Shown: positions 19,160-29,276, numbered from the stretch's first letter. The stretch is DNA of 64,000 nucleotides from Arachidicoccus sp. (GCA_028283605.1 JAPWKH010000026.1:62001-126000); one strand, 5' to 3'. The notes: generated from the letters alone by a model not told the origin. Numbers and translations are program-made.

Positions 19160-19753
19160 CTATAAAACAGAAATAAATATGCAGAGTAAAAGTGTTTCGT
19201 ATTGATGTTTGTGTAAAAAAGACCTAACTGTACGCAGCGCTATGGTTAAATGAACGCTGACTGTTGCTGGAGATAATCCTAAAGTACGGGAAATTGTATG
19301 CCTGTCTTCTCCCTGCAATCGGGAAAGCTCAAATATTCTTCTTTGCTGTGGGGTTAATCTATTTAATGCATCACAGAGCAAAATCTGTAGTTCTTTCTGT
19401 TGAATATTATGTTCAGTATCAGTTCCGCATATTTGCTTTAATGATTGTAAAAATGCTCTTTTATTTATGTTTTCTGTAGCTATTTGTTTTAATACCGTTA
19501 AAGAGCGGTGTCGTGCAACAGTGGTAATCCATGCATCGAAATTTTCAATTTCCGTCAATTTTTTTCTAAATTTCCAAATTCTCGTAAATACATCTTGTAC
19601 TATTTCTTCAGAATAAGCCTTATTTTGTGTCAACAACATAGCAATAGAATAAATGCGGTCTTTATAAGTATTAAAAAGTACTTCAAAAGCTCGTTCATTA
19701 TCATTGGCAATATTTGTTAACAAACATCCGTTTTTTAAAAAATATGCTGCCAT
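19160..19753 (-). CDS. ECF RNA polymerase sigma factor (left mannan locus)
   Basis: A 197-aa protein with sigma region 2 (FEVLFNTYKDRIYSIAMLL and EEIVQDVFTRIWKFR) and region 4 (LTPQQRRIFELSRLQGEDRHTISRTLGLSPATVSVHLTIALRTVR). The C-terminus has a short hydrophobic tail, common in Bacteroidota ECF-L sigma factors. It is the first gene of the left Sus locus and is controlled by the FecR protein that follows. It probably directs transcription of the susC operon. The ATG at 19753 is the natural start, though the first 15 residues are poorly conserved. Confidence 0.93.
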   Translation of the reverse strand: MAAYFLKNGCLLTNIANDNERAFEVLFNTYKDRIYSIAMLLTQNKAYSEEIVQDVFTRIWKFRKKLTEIENFDAWITTVARHRSLTVLKQIATENINKRAFLQSLKQICGTDTEHNIQQKELQILLCDALNRLTPQQRRIFELSRLQGEDRHTISRTLGLSPATVSVHLTIALRTVRSFLHKHQYETLLLCIFISVL

Positions 19754-20240
19754 ATCCCATAAATATTTTTATCATTGATAATTCTACAAAGGTTAAGTAA
19801 ATTTAAATAGTTAACAAATAATTTGAAAGGCATTCTTTTTTTTCAATTGTAACAGATGTGAGACTAATTAAAGTTGTAAGCGTAATGCTTGTCTTAACTG
19901 ATGTATACTAATTATTTTGTTGGACGTAATCCTTTACAGATATTTTTAATATCTGTTTTTCCATTAATAACAACTATTCTCGCTTCTTATTCACGGGATC
20001 AATTTGCTCTGGTGAACGTAGATCAATTTAAAATGGGGGGCTTCCCGAATAACTTATAATATCAGGGTTCAACATCTTTGGAATTTCCACTGATATATAG
20101 CGGAAAGGAGCAGCACAGTACATGATGGATAAAACGAACATTAGTTTACATTTGTTTAATCTTATAAGTTTTAGATAACTAACTTTTCTGCTAAAACTCA
20201 ATAGTATCGATTCAAAAATATTGAAAAGAAATTTGAAAAT
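19754..20240. promoter_or_regulatory. 487-bp divergent intergenic region between the two Sus loci
   Basis: Two ECF sigma genes point away from this region, so both promoters must lie here or be read through into it. I see no exact TAnnTTTG box that I would assign with confidence. A segment near 19862-19890 resembles a few codons of the IS982 tail seen at 9225, and 19915-20060 reads open in one frame for about 47 codons without a recognisable product. It is probably a control region mixed with gene debris. Confidence 0.5.
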
Positions 20241-20807
20241 ATGTCTAATACTTTGAATACATATTCAGATGAGGAATTATATCGTTTGATGCAGTCCGGA
20301 AACGAGAATGCTTTTGTAGAGATATACAAGAGGTATTGGGACAAATTATATTATATAGCAGTTAAAAAAATAAACCAGTTTCAGGACGGAGAAAATCTGG
20401 TTCAAGAAGTTTTTATGGACCTGTGGAACAGAAGAAAATCATGCAACATACAAATACTCAGTGCCTATTTATGTGCAGCAATAAAATATCGCATCATCAA
20501 TTATATGGCCAAGCAAGACAGGAATATTGCATATCAATCCTACCTTTTAGTCAATGAACATGAAACAGATAAAGCAACAGAAGAATGGCTGAACTTTGAC
20601 GAACTCCAAAATTGGCTTCAGCAAACGGTTGCTGCTCTTCCGGAGAAGTGCCGGCTTGTATATCAATTAAGGGAGGAAGGATATACACGAAAAGAAATTG
20701 CATATAAAATGCACATCTCCGAAAAAACGGTTGAGAACCATATTACCCGCGCCCTTAAAATTATTAAAGCAGGCCTCTCACATTTTGTCTGTTTGATTTT
20801 TTTTTAA
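20241..20807 (+). CDS. ECF RNA polymerase sigma factor (right locus)
   Basis: A 188-aa protein with region 2 (AFVEIYKRYWDKLYYIA and ENLVQEVFMDLWNRR) and region 4 (LPEKCRLVYQLREEGYTRKEIAYKMHISEKTVENHITRALKII) and the short hydrophobic tail typical of the group. It opens the right-hand Sus locus. Its partner FecR gene downstream is frameshifted as written. If that break is real, this sigma factor would lack its membrane regulator and could be constitutively free or never signal-activated. Confidence 0.93.
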   Translation: MSNTLNTYSDEELYRLMQSGNENAFVEIYKRYWDKLYYIAVKKINQFQDGENLVQEVFMDLWNRRKSCNIQILSAYLCAAIKYRIINYMAKQDRNIAYQSYLLVNEHETDKATEEWLNFDELQNWLQQTVAALPEKCRLVYQLREEGYTRKEIAYKMHISEKTVENHITRALKIIKAGLSHFVCLIFF

Positions 20808-20820
20808 AAAAAATCAAACA
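20790..20820 (+). terminator. Perfect 15-bp T/A-rich palindrome at the end of the sigma gene
   Basis: TGTTTGATTTTTTTT and its exact complement are separated by one base and overlap the sigma stop codon. A T/A-rich arm of this kind may attenuate read-through into fecR. It lacks a GC-rich stem, so it is not a classical terminator. Confidence 0.4.
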
Positions 20821-20874
20821 TTAGTTAGGGGGAATTTGCTTTTCAATTGACATATTAGGAAAGCGAAATTCTCA

Positions 20875-22032
20875 ATGTCATCAGAAAACTATGGAAAATA
20901 TCAGGAATATGCCCGCAAGAAATTGGAAGGCAACCTTCCGAAAAAGGATTCAGATGAGTTAATGAAATGGCTTGACGAAGATGACGAACAACCTATTGAA
21001 ATTCCCGCTAAAATTGCTAAAGACAGAGAATTGCATGAAAAACGTATTTATAAAAAAATAAAACAACATATATCGGGGTCAAATAAAAATAAAGGTTTAT
21101 GGGAATGGTCCTCCATGGCGGCGGCAGCCATGATTCTGATTGGATTTTTTATATATCATAAAAATAGCAATAATAAATCCTTATTGGCAACTTCACATAA
21201 AGACGAAGCCACATATGTGCCGTTTTATTACCAGGATCTAATAAGGCTATACTATATCTTTCAACCGGAAAACAAATTAATCTGGACAGTGCAGGAAAAG
21301 GAGATATAGCACAGGATGGAAGCGCCAATATTAAAAAGGCTTCTAACGGAATGATTGTATATAAAACATTGGCTAATAAAAAAATAAATTCTTCGTCAAA
21401 TACATTGACAACAACTGTAGGCGGGCGATTCCAAATAACATTGTCAGATGGAACCAAAGTAATGGCTAAACGCTGCATCAAGCCTCACCTACCCTACAGA
21501 CTTTTCAGGAAAAACAAGAATAGTAACTATGACCGGAGAGGCATATTTTGAAGTATCTCATAATCCACAGAAACCTTTTCATGTAATGGTAAACGGAATG
21601 GATATCCGTGTACTGGGCACTCACTTCAACATTAATAGCTATATGGACGAGGGAAATGTACAGGCAACATTACTGGAAGGCTCGATTTGTGCAACCAAAG
21701 CACAACAGTGTGTTTTCATTAAACCAGGCGAGCAAATAAGAATGAATGAAATCGGCAAATTAACTGTAGAAAAAAATATAAATACAGATAAGGTAACAGC
21801 ATGGAAAAACGGAAAGTTTGATTTTGGGGAAAGTTCCGATATCCACGTTGTAATGAATCAATTGGCAAGATGGTATGATTTCAATGTAGATTATCAAAAA
21901 GACTTCCAAGCCCACGTTGGTGGAAGAATATCAAGCAATGTGGATGGGATGGATATATTGAAAATGCTGGAGAAAACAGGAAGCGTTCACTTTATTGTTA
22001 AGAATAAAAAAATTAGTGTTATGTCACCATAA
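20875..22032 (+). pseudogene. FecR family anti-sigma factor, two 1-nt frameshifts
   Basis: A complete FecR protein can be read across three frames. The N-terminal anti-sigma part and membrane helix run to about 21230. A second frame carries PGSNKAILYLSTGKQINLD to DGTKV at about 21460. The third carries AASSLTYPTDFSGKTRIV, MTGEAYFEVSHNPQKPF and the C-terminal STN-like domain to 22032. The second break is explained by one extra A near 21461 (GTA-A-TGG would read V-W-L-N-A-A). The first, near 21225-21230, needs one missing base. All domains remain, so this is either very young decay or sequence error. Confidence 0.85.
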
Positions 22033-22053
22033 AAATAAAAGCTTAAATAAAAA

Positions 22054-22079
22054 CGCTCCGGAGGTAGGAAACCGGAGCG
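22054..22079 (+). promoter_or_regulatory. GC-rich hairpin between fecR and susC (right locus)
   Basis: CGCTCCGG and CCGGAGCG form a perfect 8-bp stem with a 10-nt loop, 22 bp after the fecR stop. No T-run follows, so termination is unlikely to be the main role. It has the same position and the same CCGG-on-both-arms design as at 17916-17944 and 50403-50431. Confidence 0.65.
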
Positions 22080-22225
22080 AAAAGTGTTTAAGCAACTACA
22101 AAACCGATCGAAAATTAGTTCATATTAATTACTTAAATTATTCCAAAGTTATGCATTTATCTACCATATGGAAGTTTCTTGATATTAAAAAACAAAGAAA
22201 AAAAATTACTTTTTGGACGTTTGTA

Positions 22226-25200
22226 ATGAAAGAAATTAAAAAAAGATTTTATTATACTGATTGCGATAATAAAACAATTGTTTATGTTTTAAAATCTGCT
22301 TTTAAAAATAGAATTAATATGAGAATAAAGCTAACGCTGGTTCTGTCAATTATTCTCATAACGCAAGCTTTCGCAGAAATAAACGCACAGATTACGCTTG
22401 CAGTAAAACATGAAACACTTACCAAATTATTTAAACAAATAGGATCTCAAAGCGGATATGATATTTTGTTTAATCCGGATTTATTGGAGAAAAAAGGGAG
22501 AATAACAATTACTCTTAAAAATGCAGACATACATACAGCTATGAAAGAATGTCTAAACAATAAACAACTAAAATATGAAATTGATAATCACACAATCATT
22601 ATAAGTAAAAAAGAGAATGGATTAAATCAGTCCGAACAGAAATTTAATATTACACAAACACAAAATATTTCTGTTACGGGAATGGTGACTGACGCGACCG
22701 GAAATCCATTGACCGGAGCTTCTATAAAAATTGCAGGTAAAAATAAAGGGACATTTTCTGATAAAAATGGGAAATTTGTAATAGAAACCTCTCCTGATGA
22801 TTCTCTTATAATAGCGTACACCGGATATCAATCGCAAACCGTACCAATAAAGAATCGCACGAATATTGAAATTATATTAGTTGCCCATGAAGCGAGTTTA
22901 AACGACATTGTAGTTGTTGGTTACGGCACTCAAAAAAAAAGCACTATAACGGGTTCAATTTCCATCGTTAAGTCGGAGGATATAACTGTTGCACCTGTGG
23001 CCAGTACCATCAATTCTTTGGCGGGTAAACTGCCGGGACTAATATCTCAGCAAACAAGCGGGCAACCCGGTGCTGACCAGGCCTCGATCAGCATACGCGG
23101 ATATGGACAGGCAATTTGGATCGTAGACGGCGTAGAATCCGATTTCAATAATATTGACCCTAACGAGATTGAATCAATCAGTATACTTAAAGATGGTGCT
23201 GCTTCTATATATGGTGCCCGCGCCGGAAATGGGGTCATTTTAGTAACGACCAAACGTGGCAAAATGGGCAAACCTGATATTAACTTCAATTCTTCGTATA
23301 CGATACAGAATAATACATATATGGCAGAGCCTGTAAATTCTGCGGAGTATGCAGAGTTAGAAAACGAATTATACACCAATCAAGGAAAGCAAGCCCCGTA
23401 TACACAAGATGAAATTGATAAATACAGAGAGGGTAACGATACTGCGTATCCGAATACAAACTGGAAGAAAGTGGCAACCAAACCTTTTGCATCACAAACC
23501 AATCAAAACCTATCAGTACGTGGCGGATCTGAGAATATTAAATATTTTGGGTTTTTTAGTTATTTAGATCAGAATCCAATGTGGCGGAAAAACGGAGGAG
23601 GGTATAAAAGATATAATCTGCAGTCTAATGTGGATGCAAACATAACTAAAGATCTTTCTATTCAACTGGATATTTCTGATGTAAGTGAACTCAAATCCCA
23701 ACCTGCAAGAGGCGAAGGCGCGGGAATAAACACCTTATGGCAAGATTTATGGAATTCATTGCCGATATATCCTGCAACCTTGCCTGATCCAAACTATTAT
23801 TCATATGCGAACGGTCAGGGAGTTGGCAGCATTGCTCTTATTTCAAATGAAAACATTGCCGGTTATGACAGGGTCAACATCCAGAAGCTAAAAGGCACAT
23901 TTGTTGCCAATTACAAAATAAGTTCTATTGATGGTTTGAGTGTAAAAGCTTTTATTAATTATTCTAAAAATTCTTCAACGGATAAAAATTTTACCAAGCC
24001 TTATAAGTTTTATACTTATGACTATGCTACTAAGCAATACACACTTCAGGGAGCATTGGGTACACAAGCACAGTTGGCTTATAATATTAATACATCCGAA
24101 AATATTGATCGTCAATTTTCGTTAAACTATGACCATACTTTTGGGCAATATCATCATCTTACTGCATTAGCACTTTACGAGGCAATCGATTATAACACAA
24201 CTTATTTGACTGCAGGGCGAACTAATTTTTTAACTGACGAAATCGAGGAATTATTTGCAGGAGCAACACAAACAGCAACGGCAAACAGCTCAGCAACTCA
24301 AATGGGGAGGGCAAGCTATGTAGGACGAATAAATTATTCTTATAAGGAAAAATACCTTGTAGAAACCATCTTTCGGGCGGATGCATCTGCCGACTTTCCT
24401 TCAGATCATCGATGGGGGTATTTTCCAAGTGTATTGGCCGGATGGCGTATTGAAAAGGAAAATTTTATGAAAAATGCAAGTTTTGTTGACCAATTAAAGT
24501 TGCGAGCAAGTTACGGAAGTTCGGGAATAGATAATGTTGGTAATTTTCAGTACTTAACAGGCTATGGTTTTGGTGGTTATTGGCTTTTTGGAACAAATAC
24601 ATCATTAGGTATAGCCTCTACAGGACTTGCCAACCCTAATTTAACTTGGGAAAAAGTGAACATTTATAATCTTGGTACAGATTTTTCGTTTTTCAAAAAC
24701 AAGCTGTTTGGCACTATCGAAGCGTTTTATAGAACCCTTTCGGGTATCCCGGCTACACAGATAACTACATTGCCAAGTACATTTGGCGCTACGCTTCCGC
24801 AAGTAAACCTTAATAGTCAAAATAACAGGGGCTTCGAATTAAGTTTGGGTACGAGTGGTAATTTTAGGAAACTAAGTTATTCTATAACTGGTAATATTTC
24901 CTGGTCCCGCGCAAAATGGGGGCATTATGAAGAGCCTGTTTATACAGACCCTGATCAGAAAAGAATCTATCAATTATCCGGACAGTGGACTGATAATGTG
25001 TTTGGATACAAATCCGATGGATTATTTACAAATCAGCAGGAAATAGATGCTTTAAAGTTTGAATATCCAGGAGGCAACACTCAGCTACGTCCAGGAGATA
25101 TAAAATATATAGATGTCAATAATGATGGAACGCTTGACTGGAAAGACCAAATTAAAATTGGTAAGGGCACTATTCCTGAATGGATGACCGGTGCATCAGT

Positions 25201-25642
25201 AAATCTGGGATATAAAAATTTTGATTTGCAATTTTTACTTCAGGGATCATTTGGATACTATACAAATGTGAATCTGCAACAGGGGGGTATGAACTTTTCA
25301 CAGGTAATCTACGATGAAAGGTGGACACCCCAGAATAATAAAGCCTCAGCCAGCGTACCTCTTTTAGGTGGGGCCTCTTCAAACAATCTTTTTTCAGATT
25401 TTTATTATAGAAAGGCAGGTTATCTAAGGTTAAAAAATTTTGCATTAGGGTATAATATTCCACGAAGCATTTTATCAAAGGCAGGTATAAAAAATTTGCG
25501 ATTTTATCTTGCCGGAACCAACTTATTAACAATAAATCCTTTGGCAAAATATGATATAGACCCTGAAGAACCATCTGGTGAAGCTGGTTATTATTATCCT
25601 CAACAAAGGACTATATCAATAGGATTAAATCTATCATTCTAA
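22226..25642 (+). CDS. SusC/RagA family TonB-dependent outer-membrane transporter
   Basis: About 1138 aa from the ATG at 22226. The frame is open further upstream (ATG at 22151), and ATG 22319 would start at the signal peptide itself. I chose 22226 because sigma/FecR-linked SusC proteins often carry a short basic leader (MKEIKKRFYYTDCDNK) before the signal sequence. Domains: signal/anchor, STN (about 60-135), carboxypeptidase-like beta-sandwich (VTGMVTDATGNPLTGASIKI), plug beginning DIVVVGYGTQKKSTITGSIS, and C-terminal barrel. It pairs with the SusD gene 10 bp downstream and probably imports mannan-type oligosaccharides. Confidence 0.93.
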   Translation: MKEIKKRFYYTDCDNKTIVYVLKSAFKNRINMRIKLTLVLSIILITQAFAEINAQITLAVKHETLTKLFKQIGSQSGYDILFNPDLLEKKGRITITLKNADIHTAMKECLNNKQLKYEIDNHTIIISKKENGLNQSEQKFNITQTQNISVTGMVTDATGNPLTGASIKIAGKNKGTFSDKNGKFVIETSPDDSLIIAYTGYQSQTVPIKNRTNIEIILVAHEASLNDIVVVGYGTQKKSTITGSISIVKSEDITVAPVASTINSLAGKLPGLISQQTSGQPGADQASISIRGYGQAIWIVDGVESDFNNIDPNEIESISILKDGAASIYGARAGNGVILVTTKRGKMGKPDINFNSSYTIQNNTYMAEPVNSAEYAELENELYTNQGKQAPYTQDEIDKYREGNDTAYPNTNWKKVATKPFASQTNQNLSVRGGSENIKYFGFFSYLDQNPMWRKNGGGYKRYNLQSNVDANITKDLSIQLDISDVSELKSQPARGEGAGINTLWQDLWNSLPIYPATLPDPNYYSYANGQGVGSIALISNENIAGYDRVNIQKLKGTFVANYKISSIDGLSVKAFINYSKNSSTDKNFTKPYKFYTYDYATKQYTLQGALGTQAQLAYNINTSENIDRQFSLNYDHTFGQYHHLTALALYEAIDYNTTYLTAGRTNFLTDEIEELFAGATQTATANSSATQMGRASYVGRINYSYKEKYLVETIFRADASADFPSDHRWGYFPSVLAGWRIEKENFMKNASFVDQLKLRASYGSSGIDNVGNFQYLTGYGFGGYWLFGTNTSLGIASTGLANPNLTWEKVNIYNLGTDFSFFKNKLFGTIEAFYRTLSGIPATQITTLPSTFGATLPQVNLNSQNNRGFELSLGTSGNFRKLSYSITGNISWSRAKWGHYEEPVYTDPDQKRIYQLSGQWTDNVFGYKSDGLFTNQQEIDALKFEYPGGNTQLRPGDIKYIDVNNDGTLDWKDQIKIGKGTIPEWMTGASVNLGYKNFDLQFLLQGSFGYYTNVNLQQGGMNFSQVIYDERWTPQNNKASASVPLLGGASSNNLFSDFYYRKAGYLRLKNFALGYNIPRSILSKAGIKNLRFYLAGTNLLTINPLAKYDIDPEEPSGEAGYYYPQQRTISIGLNLSF

Positions 25643-25652
25643 TCTAAAAGTC

Positions 25653-27446
25653 ATGAAAAAATACACATTGCTATTTATAATTTTAGGAATAGGAATTTTT
25701 CTTGCATGCAATAAAGAAGTCTTAAACAAAAAACCTCTAAATATAATATCGGATAACGATGTCTGGAAAGATCCAGCATTGGTAAATGCCTATCTTACAC
25801 AAATATACTATGACATGCCTTGGCTTGGTAATGACTGTAGCGGGAATGGCCTAGGTGGAGATGCTGCTTGGAATTTTTCTGATATTAATGATGTTTCGGA
25901 TGAATCCTTCCCACAGTGGAGAGACTGGAATCCAAGTAGCGCATTCAAATATAAATATGGGAACTTAAATATAAATGGAGGATTATTGGATTGGTGGGGA
26001 TATGGAACCATCAGGGAAATAAATCAATTCATACAAAATATTCCGAATTCGGCTCTTAATGATAATGTAAAAAAATCGATGCTTGCTGAAGGAAGGTTTT
26101 TAAGAGCATTCTGTTATTTTGCTTTGGTTAAACGTTATGGTGGAGTTCCGTTAATTACAAGCGTGCAAAGCGAATCTGACCCACAAGATTCCTTATATCC
26201 TGCAAGAGCTACCGAACAAAGTGTTTATGATTTTATCATTTCTGAGGCAGATGGATGTTCAGTTGATTTACCGGAAACGGTAAATGCAGACAGCCTTGGG
26301 CATCCCTCTAAATATGCTGCTCTTGCTTTAGAAAGCCGTGCGGCGTTATATGCAGGAAGCATAGCCCAATTTGGAACGGTTCAATTGAATGGCGTGGTAG
26401 GAATACCGGCTAACCTTGCTAATGACTATTACCAGAAATCCTATAATGCTTCGCAAGCTATTATAAAGAGTGCCAAATATGCACTCTATAACTTAGATGC
26501 GGACAAAACAACTAACTTCAGAAATATTTTTCTGGTTAAAAATAATAGTGAAGTTATTTTCTGCAAAAAGCACGATGCCAATAATGAAATGTCCGGCGGA
26601 AACGGCTGGTGTGTAGATTTTTTTAATTGCCCAAGACCACAGGGATGGGGACGCGGTCTATATGATCAGGCTTATTTAGAGTTAGCCGAAGCTTTTGAAC
26701 ATATTGATGGCTCGTCCGGCAAACTGGATAGGACTGCAGTACAGCAAAACCTGATGACGATTGATCAGCTTTGGGGAAACAGAGATCCGCGTTTTTATGC
26801 AACTTTTTATACACAAGGGAGTGAATGGAAAGGCAGCACGCTTGACTTTCATGCAGGAATCCGGTTGCCAGATGGAACTATTCAAACATCCGGTGCTTAC
26901 AATGGTACTGCTGCGACCGGCGATCAGGATTTTCAAGGGACAGGTTTTGGTATATTAAAATATCTTAATGAAAGCCATGATAACATGGCGGGAACTAATT
27001 CAGGTTGGGCGACTTCAGCTCAAGACTGGCTCATTTTTAGGTATGCAGAAATTTTATTAAACGATGCCGAGGCTGCTTTTGAGACGGGAAATACCGCGCA
27101 GGCACTAATTGATATTAACCAAATCAGGAGTAGGGCTGGAATTGCCCCATTGACTGCTATAACACGTGATACAATACGTCACGAGCGTAGGGTGGAATTG
27201 GCTTTTGAAGGACAGCGCTACTGGGATGTCAGAAGATGGCGTACTGCGGTTACCGATTTGTCCGTGCGATGGTCAGGTATCAGGTATATTCTTGATGCCT
27301 CTACGGGAAAATATCAAATCCAGATTATAAATAATGTAGATGGCACCTCTAATATTCCACAATTTAAACAGGAAAATTATTACCTGCCTATTACAATTGC
27401 AAGAACTGCAAATAATAAAAACTTAGTCGAAAATCCCGGGTATTAA
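25653..27446 (+). CDS. RagB/SusD family nutrient-binding lipoprotein
   Basis: A 597-aa lipoprotein (lipobox FLAC, Cys19). SusD features are the NDVWKDPALVNAYLTQIYYDM opening, AEGRFLRAFCYFALVKRYGGVPLI, IRHERRVELAFEGQRYWDVRRW and the terminal NLVENPGY. It is longer than the partner in the left locus, with a Trp-rich insert near residues 50-120 that could shape glycan binding. It sits directly behind its SusC and ahead of a GH99/WbsX-like gene. Confidence 0.93.
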   Translation: MKKYTLLFIILGIGIFLACNKEVLNKKPLNIISDNDVWKDPALVNAYLTQIYYDMPWLGNDCSGNGLGGDAAWNFSDINDVSDESFPQWRDWNPSSAFKYKYGNLNINGGLLDWWGYGTIREINQFIQNIPNSALNDNVKKSMLAEGRFLRAFCYFALVKRYGGVPLITSVQSESDPQDSLYPARATEQSVYDFIISEADGCSVDLPETVNADSLGHPSKYAALALESRAALYAGSIAQFGTVQLNGVVGIPANLANDYYQKSYNASQAIIKSAKYALYNLDADKTTNFRNIFLVKNNSEVIFCKKHDANNEMSGGNGWCVDFFNCPRPQGWGRGLYDQAYLELAEAFEHIDGSSGKLDRTAVQQNLMTIDQLWGNRDPRFYATFYTQGSEWKGSTLDFHAGIRLPDGTIQTSGAYNGTAATGDQDFQGTGFGILKYLNESHDNMAGTNSGWATSAQDWLIFRYAEILLNDAEAAFETGNTAQALIDINQIRSRAGIAPLTAITRDTIRHERRVELAFEGQRYWDVRRWRTAVTDLSVRWSGIRYILDASTGKYQIQIINNVDGTSNIPQFKQENYYLPITIARTANNKNLVENPGY

Positions 27447-27488
27447 ATCAATTAATTAAACGAATAATAAACAATTAAATAAGAGTTC

Positions 27489-28682
27489 ATGAAAATATAT
27501 AAAATTAAGACCTTTAATAAATTATTACTGACGCCGATTTTGCTAATTTCTCTTTTATGTAATGCACAGACGACAGAGAATCGTAAATACGATGTTGCAG
27601 CTTATGTATGGCCTTCTTTTCAGCCGGACGACAGAGCGAAGATTTTTTGGCCTGAAGGAATCGGTGAATGGCAATCCGTTATGCATGATCAAGTTAAAGG
27701 AGAGCATTCTCCACGTAAACCGCTATGGGGATATATTAACGAAGCTGATCCCTATGTTTCTGAAATGGAAATCAACGCGGCAGCAGATCATGGCGTTAAT
27801 GTATTTATTTTTGACTGGTATTGGTTTGACGGAATGCCATTTTTAGAAGGTCAACTGGATAATGGCTACCTAAAAGCAAGAAACAATAGCCGCGTAAAGT
27901 TTTATTTAATGTGGGCAAATCATGATGTCAATCTTACCTGGGATAAGCGAAATGCCGGGGAAAAGAATGATGCACTTATTTGGCAAGGAGCTGTTGATAG
28001 GGTACAATTTGAAAAAATATGCCGCAGCGTTATTGATAAATATTTTTCACAACCTTCTTACTATAAAATTGACGGAAAACCTTGCTTTATGGTTTATGAC
28101 TTAGACGTACTGATCAGAGGATTGGGGAGTGTCACAAAAACCAAAGAAGCATTAGACTGGTTCAGGGAAGAAACTAAAAAAGCAGGTTTAAAAGGATTAT
28201 ATCTTCAGCTTGCTATCCGGCATAGCGGCAGTAATATTACCGGACTAAACAGTGATAATATCGGAACGCAAGAGGATATCGTTAAACAATTAGGATTTGA
28301 CGGCGTAACACATTATCAATTTGCACATTTTACCAATATCGACAGAGATTACAATGATATAATGGAAAGCGTAAAAAATGAATGGGATACCGTCGGAAAA
28401 AAATATCAGATTCCTTACTATCCCCATGTATCCATCGGTTGGGATAATAATCCGAGATTTAAAATGTTTCGTCCGGGAATAGTTAAGAACAATACACCGG
28501 AAAATTTTGAAAAAGCTTTAATAGCAGCAAAGCATTATGCAGATTTACATCCGAATCAGGCTCCTTTGATTACCATTAATAGTTGGAATGAATGGACGGA
28601 AAGCAGCTATCTTGAACCGGATGATAAATATGGTTACGGCTATCTTGATGCTGTAAAAAAAATATTTGGAAGTGGAAATTAA
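27489..28682 (+). CDS. GH99-like / WbsX-domain secreted protein
   Basis: A 397-aa protein with a signal peptide (about 1-26, ending CNAQ). The core matches the WbsX/GH99-like family: VAAYVWPSFQPDD, WPEGIGEWQSV, PLWGYINEADP, VFIFDWYWFDG, and near the C-terminus INSWNEWTESSYLEPD. True GH99 enzymes are endo-alpha-mannosidases/mannanases; WbsX-type members are less studied and have also been called glycosyltransferases. Secretion and the SusCD context favour a glycan-degrading role, complementing the GH76 in the divergent locus. Family confident, activity inferred. Confidence 0.8.
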   Translation: MKIYKIKTFNKLLLTPILLISLLCNAQTTENRKYDVAAYVWPSFQPDDRAKIFWPEGIGEWQSVMHDQVKGEHSPRKPLWGYINEADPYVSEMEINAAADHGVNVFIFDWYWFDGMPFLEGQLDNGYLKARNNSRVKFYLMWANHDVNLTWDKRNAGEKNDALIWQGAVDRVQFEKICRSVIDKYFSQPSYYKIDGKPCFMVYDLDVLIRGLGSVTKTKEALDWFREETKKAGLKGLYLQLAIRHSGSNITGLNSDNIGTQEDIVKQLGFDGVTHYQFAHFTNIDRDYNDIMESVKNEWDTVGKKYQIPYYPHVSIGWDNNPRFKMFRPGIVKNNTPENFEKALIAAKHYADLHPNQAPLITINSWNEWTESSYLEPDDKYGYGYLDAVKKIFGSGN

Positions 28683-28709
28683 ATTCTAATAATATACCAA
28701 TAGAAGAAG

Positions 28710-28931
28710 ATGATAAAGATATTTTATTTTTCAAATTTTATTTTTTTTATTTGTAACTGACTGGACAAACTCATACAAAAATATCATATTGCTCCATATG
28801 TTTGGCCTGCATATCTGCCAGCCCATAGATTTTAAAGAGATAGGTTTTCTATAATGAGAAACTTAAATTTCCTGGGGACGATCAGCCGCATATTCCTTTG
28901 TGTGGTTATGTCAGGTTTTGCAATGTTCTAA
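28710..28931 (+). pseudogene. Decayed second GH99/WbsX-like gene (N-terminal fragment)
   Basis: From the ATG at 28710 the frame has a hydrophobic start, an early stop, then HIAPYVWPAYLPAH, which matches VAAYVWPSFQPDD of the intact neighbour. In another frame comes EKLKFPGDDQPHIPLCGYV, matching its PRKPLWGYINEADP region. Nothing recognisable of the remaining 300 or so residues follows. It is a tandem paralogue reduced to a relic with stops and frameshifts. Confidence 0.7.
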
Positions 28932-29232
28932 AGAAAAACTAATAGGAGAACTTAACAGAGTTAAAGAGTTCCCCGCTCGCATTATTTGGGAAGCGTACAA
29001 TTCATAATAACCCAACCAGAAGTTAAGCCTGTTCGTTTTCTTCCCGTCAATAGATACCTCACTAATATAATTTTTGTTGGAAAGAAGTTTTGTAGGCCAG
29101 TGGGATTTTTCTCCCGAAAGGTCTCATTTTTCAAAACAAACATTTTGATACTGTATAAAGGTAAGATTTTGATTGTTAAAATTTGTTCGCAGTTAACATG
29201 TATCAAATTATGTATCAAATTTTTTTTCAAAC
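28932..29232. other. Intergenic stretch without a recognisable gene
   Basis: Short open frames exist on both strands (for example a minus-strand frame across 28982-29230), but none resembles a known family or has a convincing start. A direct repeat ATGTATCAAATT occurs twice near 29200-29220. It is probably further debris between the Sus locus and the tRNA genes. Confidence 0.5.
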
Positions 29233-29266
29233 AAAAAAGCAGCTATGAATTTGAGTCATAACTGCT
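29233..29266 (-). terminator. Intrinsic terminator after tRNA-Leu
   Basis: Minus strand: arms AGCAG-TATGA and TCATA-CTGCT, each with one extra mismatched base, a 7-nt loop, then a run of T (29233-29238). It lies just past the 3' end of the tRNA-Leu gene. Confidence 0.75.
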
Positions 29267-29276
29267 TGATTTTGAG

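Noticed and set aside
19862-19890. Possible second IS982 remnant in the divergent intergenic region
   Set aside because: The likeness to the IS982 tail at 9225 covers only about 25 bases with mismatches, too short to call.
19915-20060. Open frame of about 47 codons between the two sigma genes
   Set aside because: It has no start codon and matches no family I know; kept only as part of the intergenic description.
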